Positions 15,541-24,348 are shown, counted from the first letter of the stretch. The stretch is 64,000 bases of DNA from Bradyrhizobium sp. AZCC 1719 (GCF_036924525.1 NZ_JAZHRU010000001.1:1021001-1085000); one strand, 5' to 3'. Translations and numbers: made by a program. Notes: generated by a model not told the origin, from the sequence alone.

Positions 15541-17673
15541 TCAACCCCTGAACAGGAGGTCGCGGCCGAGCTCATCGATGGTGGAGACAGCAGCAAGTGC
15601 CGTACGCAGCCGATCTAGGTCGCGGCCCGACAATCGCTTCACGGCAACCGCGTTGGAAGGCCGGATGCCGTGGGCGATGTCCTCAACCTGCTGCGACAGG
15701 ATGAGATCGAGAAAGGTGCCCTGGGCTTCGCCAAGCGCATCGAGATCGCTCTCGCTGGCCCGAACCCTCGCCTTCACGCCGGCCAGTCGCGCCGACGTCG
15801 ACCGTTCCATGACGTGATAGCGGATTGCCATTGCGCGCACCCATGCAACGAGACCAAACAGTCCGGCCGCCTTGAGGTCGATACGGCCAGCGACCGTGCG
15901 GATCCCGCCGAAAAATTTCAGGCTCGCCGGAACGCTGACGTTCTCGACCAACAGTTTGATAAACGCGACCTGGCCTTCGGCCGCCGCGAAGGCCGCCTGA
16001 CGCACCGCAACGGCAAGGCCGCCGTCGCCGTGAACCGCCCGCAGGTCGAAGAAGATATCGACGGACAACAAATCGGCGGGACTGGAACGTGTGATCCACT
16101 TGTCGACGCGATCCTGCCATGTTGCCACCGAGCCGCGCCAAAGCGCGTTCTTCGCCATGACGCCGCCCTTGCAATAGGGCACCCCGACCTCGTGCAGGAT
16201 ATCGGCGACATGCGTTGCGAGTTCGGCAAACCAGCGATCCTCCTCGCCGTCGGGCTCGCCCTGCGCGAAGATCACGGCGTTGTCCTGATCCATCGCCAAC
16301 AAGCTCTCGCCGCGTCCGGCCGATCCGAGCACCAGCAGCGCATACTCGCACGGCGGCCCGCCTCGGCCGCTCTCCCGCATGATCCGCTCGGCGATCACCG
16401 CGGCCTGGCGAGAAAGAGCGCCCAGTTCGCGGGAAATGACTTCGGCGATATCGCGGCCGGACAATCCTTCCGCCAGAAGCAATTCCGCAACTCGCGGCAA
16501 CTTCGCCCAGGCCGCCGCCAGCGCATGCGCGTCGGCGGCGGCGTCGATTTCGTCGCCGAGCGATATGGCCTCGCCCGCACGCAGGCGCAGCAGATCGCGA
16601 GCCGATAATGCGCCGATCACGCAGCCCTTCTCGTCGATGACGCCGAGATGTCGGGTCTTGAGACGATTCATCCGGCCGATAGCGCGGTAGACGAACGCTT
16701 CCGCCGGGACCGCCGCCAGCGGCTGGCTCATGATCTCGGCGACCGGCCGTTGCATCGCGGGGGCGCCATCCCGGGCCAAGGCGCGCAACACGTCGCGTTC
16801 CGTGACAATGCCTGCGTCAGCCGCCCTGATCTCCGGCGCAGACTGCGGCCCGTTGACGTAGACCGCCGAGATCTTCTCGTCTGTCATTCGCGCCAGCGCA
16901 TCGCCGATCTTGGTATCCGGTGAGACGAAGATCGCGGGCGTCCGCATGATGCCGCGGATGCGATGGCGGAACGCATAGCTGTCGAAACGCTGCAGCGTCT
17001 CCTCGGCATCGACGCGGGCCGTGGCGTCGACAGCGTCGATCCAGCCGCTGCGCACCTGATCGTCGAGCACGGCGATAAGTGCGCGACAGGCGCGTTCGGC
17101 TTCGGCAACAGTCCGGATGCCGTGCTCACGCAGCTTCGGCACCAGCGCCAGGAATATCCGTGCGGCCATGACCGCATCGCCGAGCGCGGAGTGCCGACCG
17201 GCCGTCTCGACGCCGAGCCAGCCTGCGAGCTTCTCCAGCGTGTAACCGGCCAATTCGGGCGCGGCGATCTGCGCCAGCAGCCGGGTATCGAGCGTTCTCG
17301 GCCGCGACCACGGAATGCCGGCCAGGTCGCATTCGCGCTTGAGGACCGCCAGATCGAAGCCGACCGTGTGGCCGATCACGACGGATCCGCCGAGAAACGC
17401 CTTGAAGCCCGGCCAGACCTCCGCGAACGGCGGCGCCCCCGCGACGATAGCGTCGTCGATGCCATGAATGCGGGTGGCTGCAGCCGGAATCGATTCCCCT
17501 GCCGGCCGCAGCAATCGGCGAAACGTATCGCCGGCTGCGAGCTTTCCGGCCGAGAGGCGCACGCCAGCAAGCTCGATCACCCGCGCCTTGCGCGGATCGA
17601 GTCCGGTCGTCTCCGTATCGATGACAACGGCGTCGAGCGACAAAAGCAGGGCCCCGCCGGCCGTCCTGTCCAT
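15541..17673 (-). CDS. fused 3'-5' exonuclease, CBS pair and DUF294 nucleotidyltransferase
   Basis: A 710-aa three-part protein. Residues about 10-185 are a DnaQ-like DEDDh exonuclease: VVIDTETTGLD gives Asp19 and Glu21, and HSALGD gives His161 and Asp166. Residues about 245-375 are two CBS domains, which normally bind adenine nucleotides. Residues about 380-530 are a DUF294 GlnD-like nucleotidyltransferase with LGSAGRGES and the DQD metal pair (462, 464), followed by the DUF294 C-terminal region. The ATG at 17673 follows GGGAGGAG. Such domains are found next to DUF4212/SSS symporters; here they are fused and lie about 1 kb from that symporter, divergently. A role in nucleotide-dependent control of uptake is inferred, not shown. 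Confidence 0.9.
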   Translation of the reverse strand: MDRTAGGALLLSLDAVVIDTETTGLDPRKARVIELAGVRLSAGKLAAGDTFRRLLRPAGESIPAAATRIHGIDDAIVAGAPPFAEVWPGFKAFLGGSVVIGHTVGFDLAVLKRECDLAGIPWSRPRTLDTRLLAQIAAPELAGYTLEKLAGWLGVETAGRHSALGDAVMAARIFLALVPKLREHGIRTVAEAERACRALIAVLDDQVRSGWIDAVDATARVDAEETLQRFDSYAFRHRIRGIMRTPAIFVSPDTKIGDALARMTDEKISAVYVNGPQSAPEIRAADAGIVTERDVLRALARDGAPAMQRPVAEIMSQPLAAVPAEAFVYRAIGRMNRLKTRHLGVIDEKGCVIGALSARDLLRLRAGEAISLGDEIDAAADAHALAAAWAKLPRVAELLLAEGLSGRDIAEVISRELGALSRQAAVIAERIMRESGRGGPPCEYALLVLGSAGRGESLLAMDQDNAVIFAQGEPDGEEDRWFAELATHVADILHEVGVPYCKGGVMAKNALWRGSVATWQDRVDKWITRSSPADLLSVDIFFDLRAVHGDGGLAVAVRQAAFAAAEGQVAFIKLLVENVSVPASLKFFGGIRTVAGRIDLKAAGLFGLVAWVRAMAIRYHVMERSTSARLAGVKARVRASESDLDALGEAQGTFLDLILSQQVEDIAHGIRPSNAVAVKRLSGRDLDRLRTALAAVSTIDELGRDLLFRG

Positions 17674-17748
17674 CGACTCCTCCCGCTCGCGCCGCCGCAC
17701 CCTCCAACATCGCTCGACGGTCCCGGCGTCGGCAGGCTTCGGACGGTC

Positions 17749-18357
17749 CTATTTCAAAAGCGCACCGATCACCGCGGCCGCATCGATGCGGTCCGCCAAT
17801 TCGTCATGGATGTTACACAGGCTGACACGCAGGTAGTTGCGCGTGGTCTGGAAATCGCGCCCGCGCAGCTTTTCGTGGATCGGCATCATGGCGAAGTAGC
17901 TCTCGGCCAGCGGTTCGGGAATGTCCATCACCCGCTTGGGCGCGTGCCCGCCGACCAGGTCGAGCCGATGCGCCAGTTCGCGCCGCGCCTCCTGCCAGGC
18001 GGCCTCGCCGATCGAGGGCGGCACCGGATAGCGGTCGAACACCGAAAGGACGACCGCGATGATCTGGTCGAGCACCGCCCGGCGCTCTTCCCCGGCGTGC
18101 GGACGCAATACGACGTCTACCGTCTCGCCGACCATCGACAGCCCGAGCGGAAAGGCCTGCCAGCGAGCGTGTTCGACCGATTTGGCGAAGCCTTCTTCGG
18201 CAAACAGCACCTTGGCGTAATGGCCTGCGCGGGCGCGCGAATATTCGTAGATGCCCTTCTGCACGATGAACGCCGACTGCGCATCGACGAAGTCCGCGAG
18301 CGCCTCGCGATCGCGAATCGGCGGACGGGGACGAAACAGTTTTTCGAACAGCTTCAT
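17749..18357 (-). CDS. conserved hypothetical protein beside symporter
   Basis: A 202-aa soluble protein. The ATG at 18357 starts MKLFEKLFRPRPPIRDREAL; an extended frame to 18441 runs into the promoter region. There is no signal peptide and no membrane segment. Aromatic and charged residues suggest a helical protein. It lies 75 bp upstream of the exonuclease-CBS-DUF294 gene on the same strand and is divergent from the symporter, so it is likely part of the same control unit. I do not recognise its family. Confidence 0.65.
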   Translation of the reverse strand: MKLFEKLFRPRPPIRDREALADFVDAQSAFIVQKGIYEYSRARAGHYAKVLFAEEGFAKSVEHARWQAFPLGLSMVGETVDVVLRPHAGEERRAVLDQIIAVVLSVFDRYPVPPSIGEAAWQEARRELAHRLDLVGGHAPKRVMDIPEPLAESYFAMMPIHEKLRGRDFQTTRNYLRVSLCNIHDELADRIDAAAVIGALLK

Positions 18358-18567
18358 TGCATTCCAGTCCCGCGGCCAGCTTGAGGTCAGCTTGTACGAA
18401 AAATCCGGTACCTGCAAAGTCCAATGATTCCAATGCAGCATTGTTATTAGCAGGCTCTACCCCCCGAAAGTATTATTAAGGCTGGCCATTCGGGATGTTA
18501 GAAGTTCCCATTCCCAAACCGCCAAAAGATCGGTTGGGACAGCGGCAAAGGGGGGACGCCGTACTAC

Positions 18568-18581
18568 GGGATTGCAATCCC
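18568..18581. promoter_or_regulatory. 14-bp perfect palindrome in the symporter promoter region
   Basis: GGGATTGCAATCCC lies in the 280-bp divergent region between the hypothetical protein at 17749-18357 and the DUF4212 gene at 18638. It is a candidate operator. No other gene-like signal is visible in this gap. Confidence 0.55.
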
Positions 18582-18637
18582 CTCGATCATTCAATCCCGG
18601 CTTTGCTGACCGGTGTCTTGAGGAGGATACGCAACCG

Positions 18638-18916
18638 ATGGCTGATACTGCAAACCTGAAACAGAGAGAAGAGGCGCACTGGGCGAAGACCTCTCGCCTG
18701 ATGTTCACGCATCTCGGCGTCTGGTTCTTCTTCGGCTTCGTCATCCACATGTTCGTGAAGCCGCTCAACGCTATCACCATTCCGGTCCTCGGCTTCCCGC
18801 TCGGCTTCTACATGGCGGCGCAGGGTTCGCTGATCGTGTTCGTGGTCATGCTGTACATGTTCGCGAGACAGCAAGACAAGATTGACCGCGAATTCGGCTT
18901 CGCCGAGGAAGATTGA
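18638..18916 (+). CDS. DUF4212 symporter small subunit
   Basis: A 92-aa inner-membrane protein with two hydrophobic spans (about 24-42 and 53-75). The ATG at 18638 follows GAGGAGG. The pattern of a charged N-terminus, FGFVIHMFVKPLN, and GFPLGFYMAAQGSL is that of DUF4212, the accessory subunit always paired with a VC_2705-type sodium/solute symporter. Its stop is 11 bp before the symporter ATG, so the two are translated together. Confidence 0.92.
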   Translation: MADTANLKQREEAHWAKTSRLMFTHLGVWFFFGFVIHMFVKPLNAITIPVLGFPLGFYMAAQGSLIVFVVMLYMFARQQDKIDREFGFAEED

Positions 18917-18927
18917 GGGGATCGACC

Positions 18928-20904
18928 ATGGCTACGAAATCTGCAGGCGGAACGGACTTCCTCAACAACCTGGGCCGGGTCTACGGCATTTACACCGGAG
19001 GCTTTCTCGCCTTCGTAATTTTGCTCGCGGTGCTCGAACAGGTCGGGGTCCCTAACAAGATCCTGGGCTACCTCTTCGTGTTCTTTACTCTCGCAGTCTA
19101 TGCCATCATCGGCATTCTCTCGCGAACGGCGCAGGTCTCCGAATATTACGTCGCCGGCCGCAGCGTGCCCGCATTCTACAACGGCATGGCGACCGGCGCC
19201 GACTGGATGTCGGCGGCTTCTTTCGTCGGCATGGCCGGCACCTTGTTCCTGCTCGGCTATGACGGCCTGGCGTGGGTGCTCGGATGGACCGGCGGCTTCG
19301 TGCTGGTATCGATCCTGATCGGACCGTACCTGCGCAAGTTCGGCGCCTATACCGTGCCCGACTTCCTGGCATTCCGTTACGGCGGCAACTTTGCCCGCGG
19401 TCTCGGCGTGATCGTGCTGGTTGCCTGCTCCTTCACCTACGTGACCGCGCAGATCTACGGCACCGGCCTGATTGCCTCGCGCTTTCTCGGCATGCAGTTC
19501 GAAATCGCCGTCTTTGCCGGACTTGTCGGCATTCTGGTCTGCTCGATGCTGGGCGGTATGCGGGCGGTGACCTGGACCCAGGTGGCCCAGTACATCGTGC
19601 TGATCATCGCCTATCTGACGCCGATCGTGATCCTGTCCACCAAGAACTACGGCTTCCCGATTCCGGAGCTCACATACGGACAGGCGATCGTTGACATCAC
19701 CGCGCGCGAGCAGCAAATGCTGGCGACCGGTCTGACGACCGCCGCAGCGCTGAAGCCGCACATTCAGCCCTTCATCAACTACACCCCGCTCAACTTCTTC
19801 GCGATCATCATGTGCATGATGGTCGGCACGGCTTCGCTGCCGCACATCCTGATGCGCTACTTCACCACCCCCTCGGTGCGTGAGGCACGTCAGTCGGTCG
19901 CGTGGTCGCTGCTGTTCATCTTCCTGCTGTACTTCTCGGCGCCGGCCTATGCGGCGTTCTCCAAGCTGGAGGTGTACACCAACATCATCGGACGGGATCT
20001 GTCGGCCATTCGCCCGTGGTTGTTCAACTGGGGTGAACTCGGGCTGATCCAGATCTGCGGCAAGAATGCAAGCAGCATCGATGCGATCGTTGCCGCGTGC
20101 AAGGCCATTGCCGATCATCCCGGTGTGGTCCGGCTGCAGGACTTCGTCATCAACACGGACGTGATCGTGCTTTCCACGCCGGAAATCGCGGGACTTCCCT
20201 ATGTGATCTCGGGCCTCGTGGCCGCTGGCGGTCTCGCCGCAGCGTTGTCGACCGCTGACGGGCTGCTGCTCGCCATCGCAAACGCGCTGTCGCACGACGT
20301 CTACTACAAGATGGTCGACCCCAACGCGCCGACGGCGCGCCGGCTGATCGTCGCCCGCGTCCTGCTGCTGATCGTCGCCGTGGTCGCGGCTGCGACGGCT
20401 GCCACCAAGCCGGGGGACATCCTGGCCATGGTCGGCTGGGCATTCTCACTGGCGATGGCCGGCAATTTCCCGGCACTTGTGATGGGAGTGTGGTGGAAGC
20501 GCACGACGGCGAAAGGCGCAATCTGCGGCAGAATTGCCGGGTTCGGACTGTGCCTGTTCTATCTCGTGGTATCGCGATATTTCCCGGGCGCAGGCGTCAA
20601 GTATTTCGGCATGACGTCGCTGCTCAACCCTGCCACGGGAGCGCCGCTGGTCGATATCGCCAAGGCCATGGCGTTGCCAAACGCCATGGAAAGCTTCCCG
20701 ACGCTCGCGCACCCGCTGGCCAACAAGGTCGGCTGGTTCAACCTGACCAACATCGCCTGCGGCTTGTTGGGCGCTCCGCTCGGCTTCGCTGTCATCTACA
20801 TCGTCAGCAAGCTCGACAAGGAGCCGTCGGCGGAAATGCAGGCCTATGTCGACGACATCCGGAAGCCGCGAGGCAGGACGGTGCTCGAAGAGAAGACGAC
20901 CTAG
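18928..20904 (+). CDS. sodium/solute symporter, SSS family (VC_2705-like)
   Basis: A 658-aa polytopic permease with about 13 spans. The SSS landmarks are SEYYVAGRSVPAFYNGMATGAD near residue 75, WMSAASFVGMAG, and AALSTADGLLLAIANALSHD near 435-455. It is related to acetate/short-chain acid symporters such as ActP, and the substrate is likely a small organic acid (family inference). A segment of about 60 residues near 365-420 is inserted in a loop. The ATG at 18928 follows GAGGGG; an upstream TTG at 18913 is less likely. A strong terminator follows 22 bp downstream, closing a two-gene operon. Confidence 0.93.
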   Translation: MATKSAGGTDFLNNLGRVYGIYTGGFLAFVILLAVLEQVGVPNKILGYLFVFFTLAVYAIIGILSRTAQVSEYYVAGRSVPAFYNGMATGADWMSAASFVGMAGTLFLLGYDGLAWVLGWTGGFVLVSILIGPYLRKFGAYTVPDFLAFRYGGNFARGLGVIVLVACSFTYVTAQIYGTGLIASRFLGMQFEIAVFAGLVGILVCSMLGGMRAVTWTQVAQYIVLIIAYLTPIVILSTKNYGFPIPELTYGQAIVDITAREQQMLATGLTTAAALKPHIQPFINYTPLNFFAIIMCMMVGTASLPHILMRYFTTPSVREARQSVAWSLLFIFLLYFSAPAYAAFSKLEVYTNIIGRDLSAIRPWLFNWGELGLIQICGKNASSIDAIVAACKAIADHPGVVRLQDFVINTDVIVLSTPEIAGLPYVISGLVAAGGLAAALSTADGLLLAIANALSHDVYYKMVDPNAPTARRLIVARVLLLIVAVVAAATAATKPGDILAMVGWAFSLAMAGNFPALVMGVWWKRTTAKGAICGRIAGFGLCLFYLVVSRYFPGAGVKYFGMTSLLNPATGAPLVDIAKAMALPNAMESFPTLAHPLANKVGWFNLTNIACGLLGAPLGFAVIYIVSKLDKEPSAEMQAYVDDIRKPRGRTVLEEKTT

Positions 20905-20926
20905 CAGCGCTGCTACACATTTCGGC

Positions 20927-20958
20927 AAACGGGGCCTCACAAGGCCCCGTTTTGTTTT
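20927..20958 (+). terminator. rho-independent terminator of the symporter operon
   Basis: An 11-bp perfect stem, AAACGGGGCCT with AGGCCCCGTTT, around a 4-base loop, followed by TTTGTTTT. Confidence 0.92.
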
Positions 20959-21075
20959 GGCAAGACCGTGACTGACCCGGCTTGCGGGGAGAACCGCCGC
21001 TTGCCATTGTTGCCCGCCGTCGCATCACAATATCGCCGTTCGTCGATTGCTCGAGCAGACCAGGAGAGTCCGACT

Positions 21076-21396
21076 TTGGGTACTTCAAGTTCGCTGGCCG
21101 CTTACTGGTATTTCCACCTGCCGAATTTCGCTCTCGCGGCGCTGATGTACACCATGCTCGGCCGTGTCCTGCTCGGCCTGATGGTCGATGCGGATTCGCC
21201 GAACTACATCTGGCGATTTTTCTGCCGGGTCACCGATCCCGTGGTCGCCGTCGTCTCGCTGGTCAGTCCGAAGATTGCCGCTCCGGTCTTGCTGTGGCTT
21301 TTCGGCTTTGTCTGGTTGTTCTGGCTGCGTGTCGCGTTTCACTACACGCTGCTGCTGCTCAACCTCGCCCCCCGCATCGGCGGAGCGGCGTCATGA
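21076..21396 (+). CDS. YggT-family-like membrane protein
   Basis: A 106-aa membrane protein. Three hydrophobic segments are visible, with the FFCRVTDPVV and LVSPKIAAPVLLWLFGF pattern resembling YggT-type proteins. The best start is a TTG at 21076 with AGGAG nine bases upstream; a longer frame beginning at 20968 would lack a ribosome site. It overlaps the next gene by four bases (ATGA), so the two are coupled. Function unknown; the family assignment is by eye only. Confidence 0.6.
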   Translation: MGTSSSLAAYWYFHLPNFALAALMYTMLGRVLLGLMVDADSPNYIWRFFCRVTDPVVAVVSLVSPKIAAPVLLWLFGFVWLFWLRVAFHYTLLLLNLAPRIGGAAS

Positions 21397-21716
21397 ACCG
21401 CAATTTCTATTTCATTGGCATCGCGTTCTTCGGAATGATCAACGGCATATTCAACCAGCTCTGGTTGATTTTCGCGCTGCTGTACGTCAAGCCGCTGGCC
21501 GGTCCGCTGCTGTTCGGGAACCTGTCGCTGACCTTGATGTTCGCGTCGCTGATGGTTTCGACCGCAACCGTCATCCTGGGCGGAATTCCCGCGGCCATCT
21601 ACGAGCGGGTTACCGGCGCCTCGGAATCCAACCACGTGTCCCTCTGGATCTGGCTTGCCGGGACGGCGCTCCTGACGCTGCCCGCCGTGGGCAATTTTCT
21701 CCAGATCGGCCTCTAG
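21393..21716 (+). CDS. small polytopic membrane protein
   Basis: A 107-aa protein with three hydrophobic spans (about 5-30, 38-65 and 83-103). Translation is coupled to the upstream YggT-like gene through an ATGA overlap. Its stop codon TAG is the first bases of interspersed repeat C. I do not recognise the family; the pairing suggests a heteromeric membrane complex (inference). Confidence 0.6.
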   Translation: MNRNFYFIGIAFFGMINGIFNQLWLIFALLYVKPLAGPLLFGNLSLTLMFASLMVSTATVILGGIPAAIYERVTGASESNHVSLWIWLAGTALLTLPAVGNFLQIGL

Positions 21717-21842
21717 AGCGTTTCCCAGCGAAAGCCTGCCCCGGACTTGATCCGGGGTGAACACCGGTTCGCGCCAAGAAAACGCGTCAAAACAAAAACC
21801 TGGAGCCCGGTTCTGATTCAAGCAGAACCGAAAAGGCTCTAG
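21712..21842. repeat. interspersed palindromic repeat, family C
   Basis: About 130 bp bounded by CTCTAGAGCG and AAGGCTCTAG, with internal CCCCGGACTTGATCCGGGG-like and GGTTCTGATTCAAGCAGAACC hairpins. It supplies the stop codon of the gene at 21393-21716. Elements of this look are common in Bradyrhizobium genomes. Confidence 0.8.
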
Positions 21843-21913
21843 CCGAGGTTGAGGGCGGGAGGCTCAGCCGCTACGCTGAACCGCTTGCTTGCGAACGACG
21901 GAGTAGCGCCGGC

Positions 21914-22282
21914 ATGGAAGAGATGCGCCGTCTTGCCTATCAAACGGTGCTGCGCGCTTGCGGCTTTGCGTCGCTTGCGATCTTCTGCGTCATGATCGCC
22001 CTGTCGTTCATTCCGCGGGCCGCCTTTCAGGCCGGAGGATTTCTGACCATGGCGATGACGCTCGTCCTTGTCCTGAAGGCGCGCGAAGCCAGAACCAAGG
22101 ACCATCGCCGGACCGAGATGTGGCTCTATCTGCGCAGGGAAAGCCGCCCGCCCCCAGCAGTCGCGCAGAAGATGATTTCGACGCTCCTGCGAGAGACGTA
22201 TTTGCTGTGCGCGCGCTGGACCGCCCTCATCTCCATTGTGATGTGGACCGCTGCGCTGTTGTTCTCGGCGATGGGACTTTAG
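21914..22282 (+). CDS. small membrane protein of unknown function
   Basis: A 122-aa protein with hydrophobic spans at about 12-32, 37-56 and 95-118, separated by a basic loop (KAREARTKDHRRTEMW). The ATG at 21914 has no strong ribosome site. It stands alone between repeat C and the convergent yjbQ gene. I do not recognise the family. Confidence 0.6.
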   Translation: MEEMRRLAYQTVLRACGFASLAIFCVMIALSFIPRAAFQAGGFLTMAMTLVLVLKAREARTKDHRRTEMWLYLRRESRPPPAVAQKMISTLLRETYLLCARWTALISIVMWTAALLFSAMGL

Positions 22283-22322
22283 GTAAGACAAAAGCCGCGC
22301 CGCAGCCCGGGTCCACTCGGTT

Positions 22323-22796
22323 TCAATCCACGCTGCCGCCAAACTGCAGCACGATCTCGCGCCGGTGCGGCCGAGCGCGATGCTCGACCAGATAGATCGC
22401 CTGCCAGGTACCCAGCGCGAGTGCGCCCTGCAAAACCGGGATATGCAGCGAGGTCGCTGTCAACATGGTCTTGATGTGTGCCGGCATGTCATCCGGCCCC
22501 TCGATGTCATGACGCCAGCCGGCGTTTTCCGGCGCAAGCCGGTTCAGTGCGGTGGCCAGGTCGACCAGCACGGTCGGATCGGCATTTTCCTGGATGGTCA
22601 GCGACGCCGAGGTGTGACGGATGAACAGCGTCACCGCGCCCTCGCGCGCATGTGCGTCGCGGACGAATTTTGCGACTTCAGCCGTGAGGTCGGTGAAGCC
22701 CGCGCCTCGCGTTTGCACGGTCAATTGCGAGGACACGATGGTGGTGGCGCTGACCGTGGACAGGGCAGTGCGGGAAAGGGATTTGGGTGCGGTCAT
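22323..22796 (-). CDS. YjbQ family protein (UPF0047)
   Basis: A 157-aa soluble protein of the YjbQ/UPF0047 family, reported to have thiamine-phosphate synthase side activity. The signature FIRHTSASLTIQENADP is at about 66-82, and the C-terminal GTWQAIYLVEHRARPHRREI matches the conserved GTWQ segment. The ATG at 22796 (MTAPKSLSRT) gives the family length; the frame further upstream only runs through repeat B. No partner gene is adjacent. Confidence 0.9.
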   Translation of the reverse strand: MTAPKSLSRTALSTVSATTIVSSQLTVQTRGAGFTDLTAEVAKFVRDAHAREGAVTLFIRHTSASLTIQENADPTVLVDLATALNRLAPENAGWRHDIEGPDDMPAHIKTMLTATSLHIPVLQGALALGTWQAIYLVEHRARPHRREIVLQFGGSVD

Positions 22797-22810
22797 CAAG
22801 GGCGATCTTC

Positions 22811-22897
22811 GTAGGGAGCAAAGGCGCTCTTCGCGCCGTGCCCACCAGTTCTTGCATCGATAATGATGGTGGGCACGCTTCGCTTTGCCCACCCTAC
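22811..22897. repeat. interspersed inverted repeat, family B, copy 1
   Basis: Two arms of GTAGGG..GCAAAGGCGC..GCGCCGTGCCCACC type face each other, ending GCTTTGCCCACCCTAC. Other copies are at 52719-52842, 53194-53234 and 59886-59973. Confidence 0.88.
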
Positions 22898-22912
22898 ATT
22901 CGGCGTCTGCTA

Positions 22913-23452
22913 TCAAATCTTGCCGCTGACGTCCCGCTGCAGCCGGTTGGCGATCTCGATCAATCGCTGCCAGGCCCGCTCCAGGAACGACATCATGCGA
23001 TCCATGTCGCGGTCGCTCGGCAGCGGGATTTCGATCTTGCGCTCGCCCTCGGCAACCTTCGGCTCGCTCTTCTTCAGCGAATCCGATTTCGGCAGCGGCT
23101 CCTCGGTCTTGCCGCTCACGGTCGGTTCGCGCGAGGCGAGCTCCGCCTTGAGCCGCTCATTCTCGGCCTGCAGCCGGACAATGTCGGCTTGCTGACGGCC
23201 GATTTCCGCGTCCATCGCCGCGCGCTCGTCAGGTACGGCATAGCAGGCCCAGCCCGCACCCGAATTGTTGCAGGTCGAGACTGCGCCGGTTCGGGTATCC
23301 AGGCGAAGCACGCCATCGCCTGCCGGCGACAGCGTGTAGCGGCCGTTCTCGGTCTCCGGCATCGGGCCTGCAACCGCCTGACCGGCGCCGGCAAGACAAA
23401 GGGCCAGCACAGTGACGCCGGGCAATTTCGAGGACGATTTCGCTCTGCTCAT
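22913..23452 (-). CDS. exported protein with coiled coil
   Basis: A 179-aa protein with a Sec-type signal peptide (about 1-28, ending GQAVAG). Two cysteines follow in CNNSGAGWAC, then a coiled coil (about 78-110, QQADIVRLQAENERLKAEL) and a charged C-terminal region. It is probably periplasmic. I do not recognise a named family. Its stop lies within 20 bp of repeat B and the next gene on the strand, upstream, is the isomerase at 23517-24140, 64 bp away; the two could be co-transcribed. Confidence 0.7.
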   Translation of the reverse strand: MSRAKSSSKLPGVTVLALCLAGAGQAVAGPMPETENGRYTLSPAGDGVLRLDTRTGAVSTCNNSGAGWACYAVPDERAAMDAEIGRQQADIVRLQAENERLKAELASREPTVSGKTEEPLPKSDSLKKSEPKVAEGERKIEIPLPSDRDMDRMMSFLERAWQRLIEIANRLQRDVSGKI

Positions 23453-23516
23453 GGGCTTGCTCCCGCCTCAGGACAGTACCGGTTTCCTCGACCGGCGGGG
23501 CGCTTTCAAGGCGCCC

Positions 23517-24140
23517 TTACACTACCGAGTTATAGGGCGCGCGGCCGGACTTCAACGCGTCTCCGAGCAATTCGATGCGGTCCTGCCCCCAAAACACCTC
23601 GCCATCCAGCACGTAGACCGGCGAACCGAACACGTCAGCCGAGAGCGCGTCCTGCCGGTTCTGCTCATAGGCTGCGCTAATTTCTTCCGAGCCTGATCGC
23701 TCCACCAGTTGCTTGCCGGGCAGCCCCGCTTCATCGGCGAGTTTCGCAATCGTTGCGGGATCGGCGAGGTTGAGCTGCTCTTCCCAGACGCCGGCAAAGG
23801 CCCGTCGCAGATATCGGTCGGGGTCGAGGCCGGCCTCCAGCGCCGCGATCACGACGCCATCGGCCAGACGCGCATTGAAAGGCCAGTTCGGCGGCTGCAG
23901 GTGGAATTTCAATCCGCGCTTGTCGCGCCAGCGCTGCAATTCGACCATCCGATAGCGCTGCCGCACCGGATGGCGCTTCATCAAAGGCAAGCCGCCGGTC
24001 TCCGAGAACAGATCGACCAGCACCACCGGCTTGTGATTAACCTTGAGATCGTAGGTACTTACCAGGTCACGAAAGGGCTGATGGCCGATATAGGCCCACG
24101 GCGATTGGATCGAGAAATAGTAATCGACCTGACGCGGCAT
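23517..24140 (-). CDS. 2-hydroxychromene-2-carboxylate isomerase family (DsbA/GST-kappa fold)
   Basis: A 207-aa thioredoxin-fold protein. The N-terminus MPRQVDYYFSIQSPWAYIG carries the family catalytic serine at residue 13 in place of a cysteine. LVDLFSETGGLPLMKRHPVRQRYR and VFGSPVYVLDGEVFWGQDRI match the GSH-binding and cis-proline regions. Members isomerise 2-hydroxychromene-2-carboxylate in naphthalene breakdown, but most genomic copies have unknown substrates. The ATG at 24140 is chosen because the upstream extension matches nothing. Confidence 0.85.
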   Translation of the reverse strand: MPRQVDYYFSIQSPWAYIGHQPFRDLVSTYDLKVNHKPVVLVDLFSETGGLPLMKRHPVRQRYRMVELQRWRDKRGLKFHLQPPNWPFNARLADGVVIAALEAGLDPDRYLRRAFAGVWEEQLNLADPATIAKLADEAGLPGKQLVERSGSEEISAAYEQNRQDALSADVFGSPVYVLDGEVFWGQDRIELLGDALKSGRAPYNSVV

Positions 24141-24319
24141 GCGGGCTCCAGGGACGGGGATTTTCGCTTCGCTCGGGGCATCCCAGCAGACCGCCCAAAT
24201 CCGCGCAAGATCGATCCCTGTGGCAATACTGCTGCACTGCGATCGCGGGTCCACAGGGCCGCGGACGACATTCGAATAATTCCAGAAAAATCAAAGCACT
24301 AGCTGGTTACGGCGTAATC

Positions 24320-24348
24320 TTGACTTGATTAGACGCGGTAAGTATGGT
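24320..24348 (+). promoter_or_regulatory. candidate sigma-70 promoter of the atp operon
   Basis: TTGACT at 24320-24325 and TATGGT at 24343-24348 with a 17-bp spacer, 68 bp before the atpI start. The rest of the 275-bp gap upstream of atpI has no gene I can see. Confidence 0.55.

Noticed and set aside
18808..20295. Long open frame of 495 codons on the minus strand opposite the symporter
   Set aside because: It is the mirror of the SSS gene: composition is R/H/E/D rich with no family pattern, while the plus-strand protein has clear SSS motifs.
22811..22897. Repeat B as a rho-independent terminator of yjbQ or its neighbour
   Set aside because: It forms a long hairpin but has no T-run and recurs at unrelated sites, so it is an interspersed repeat first.
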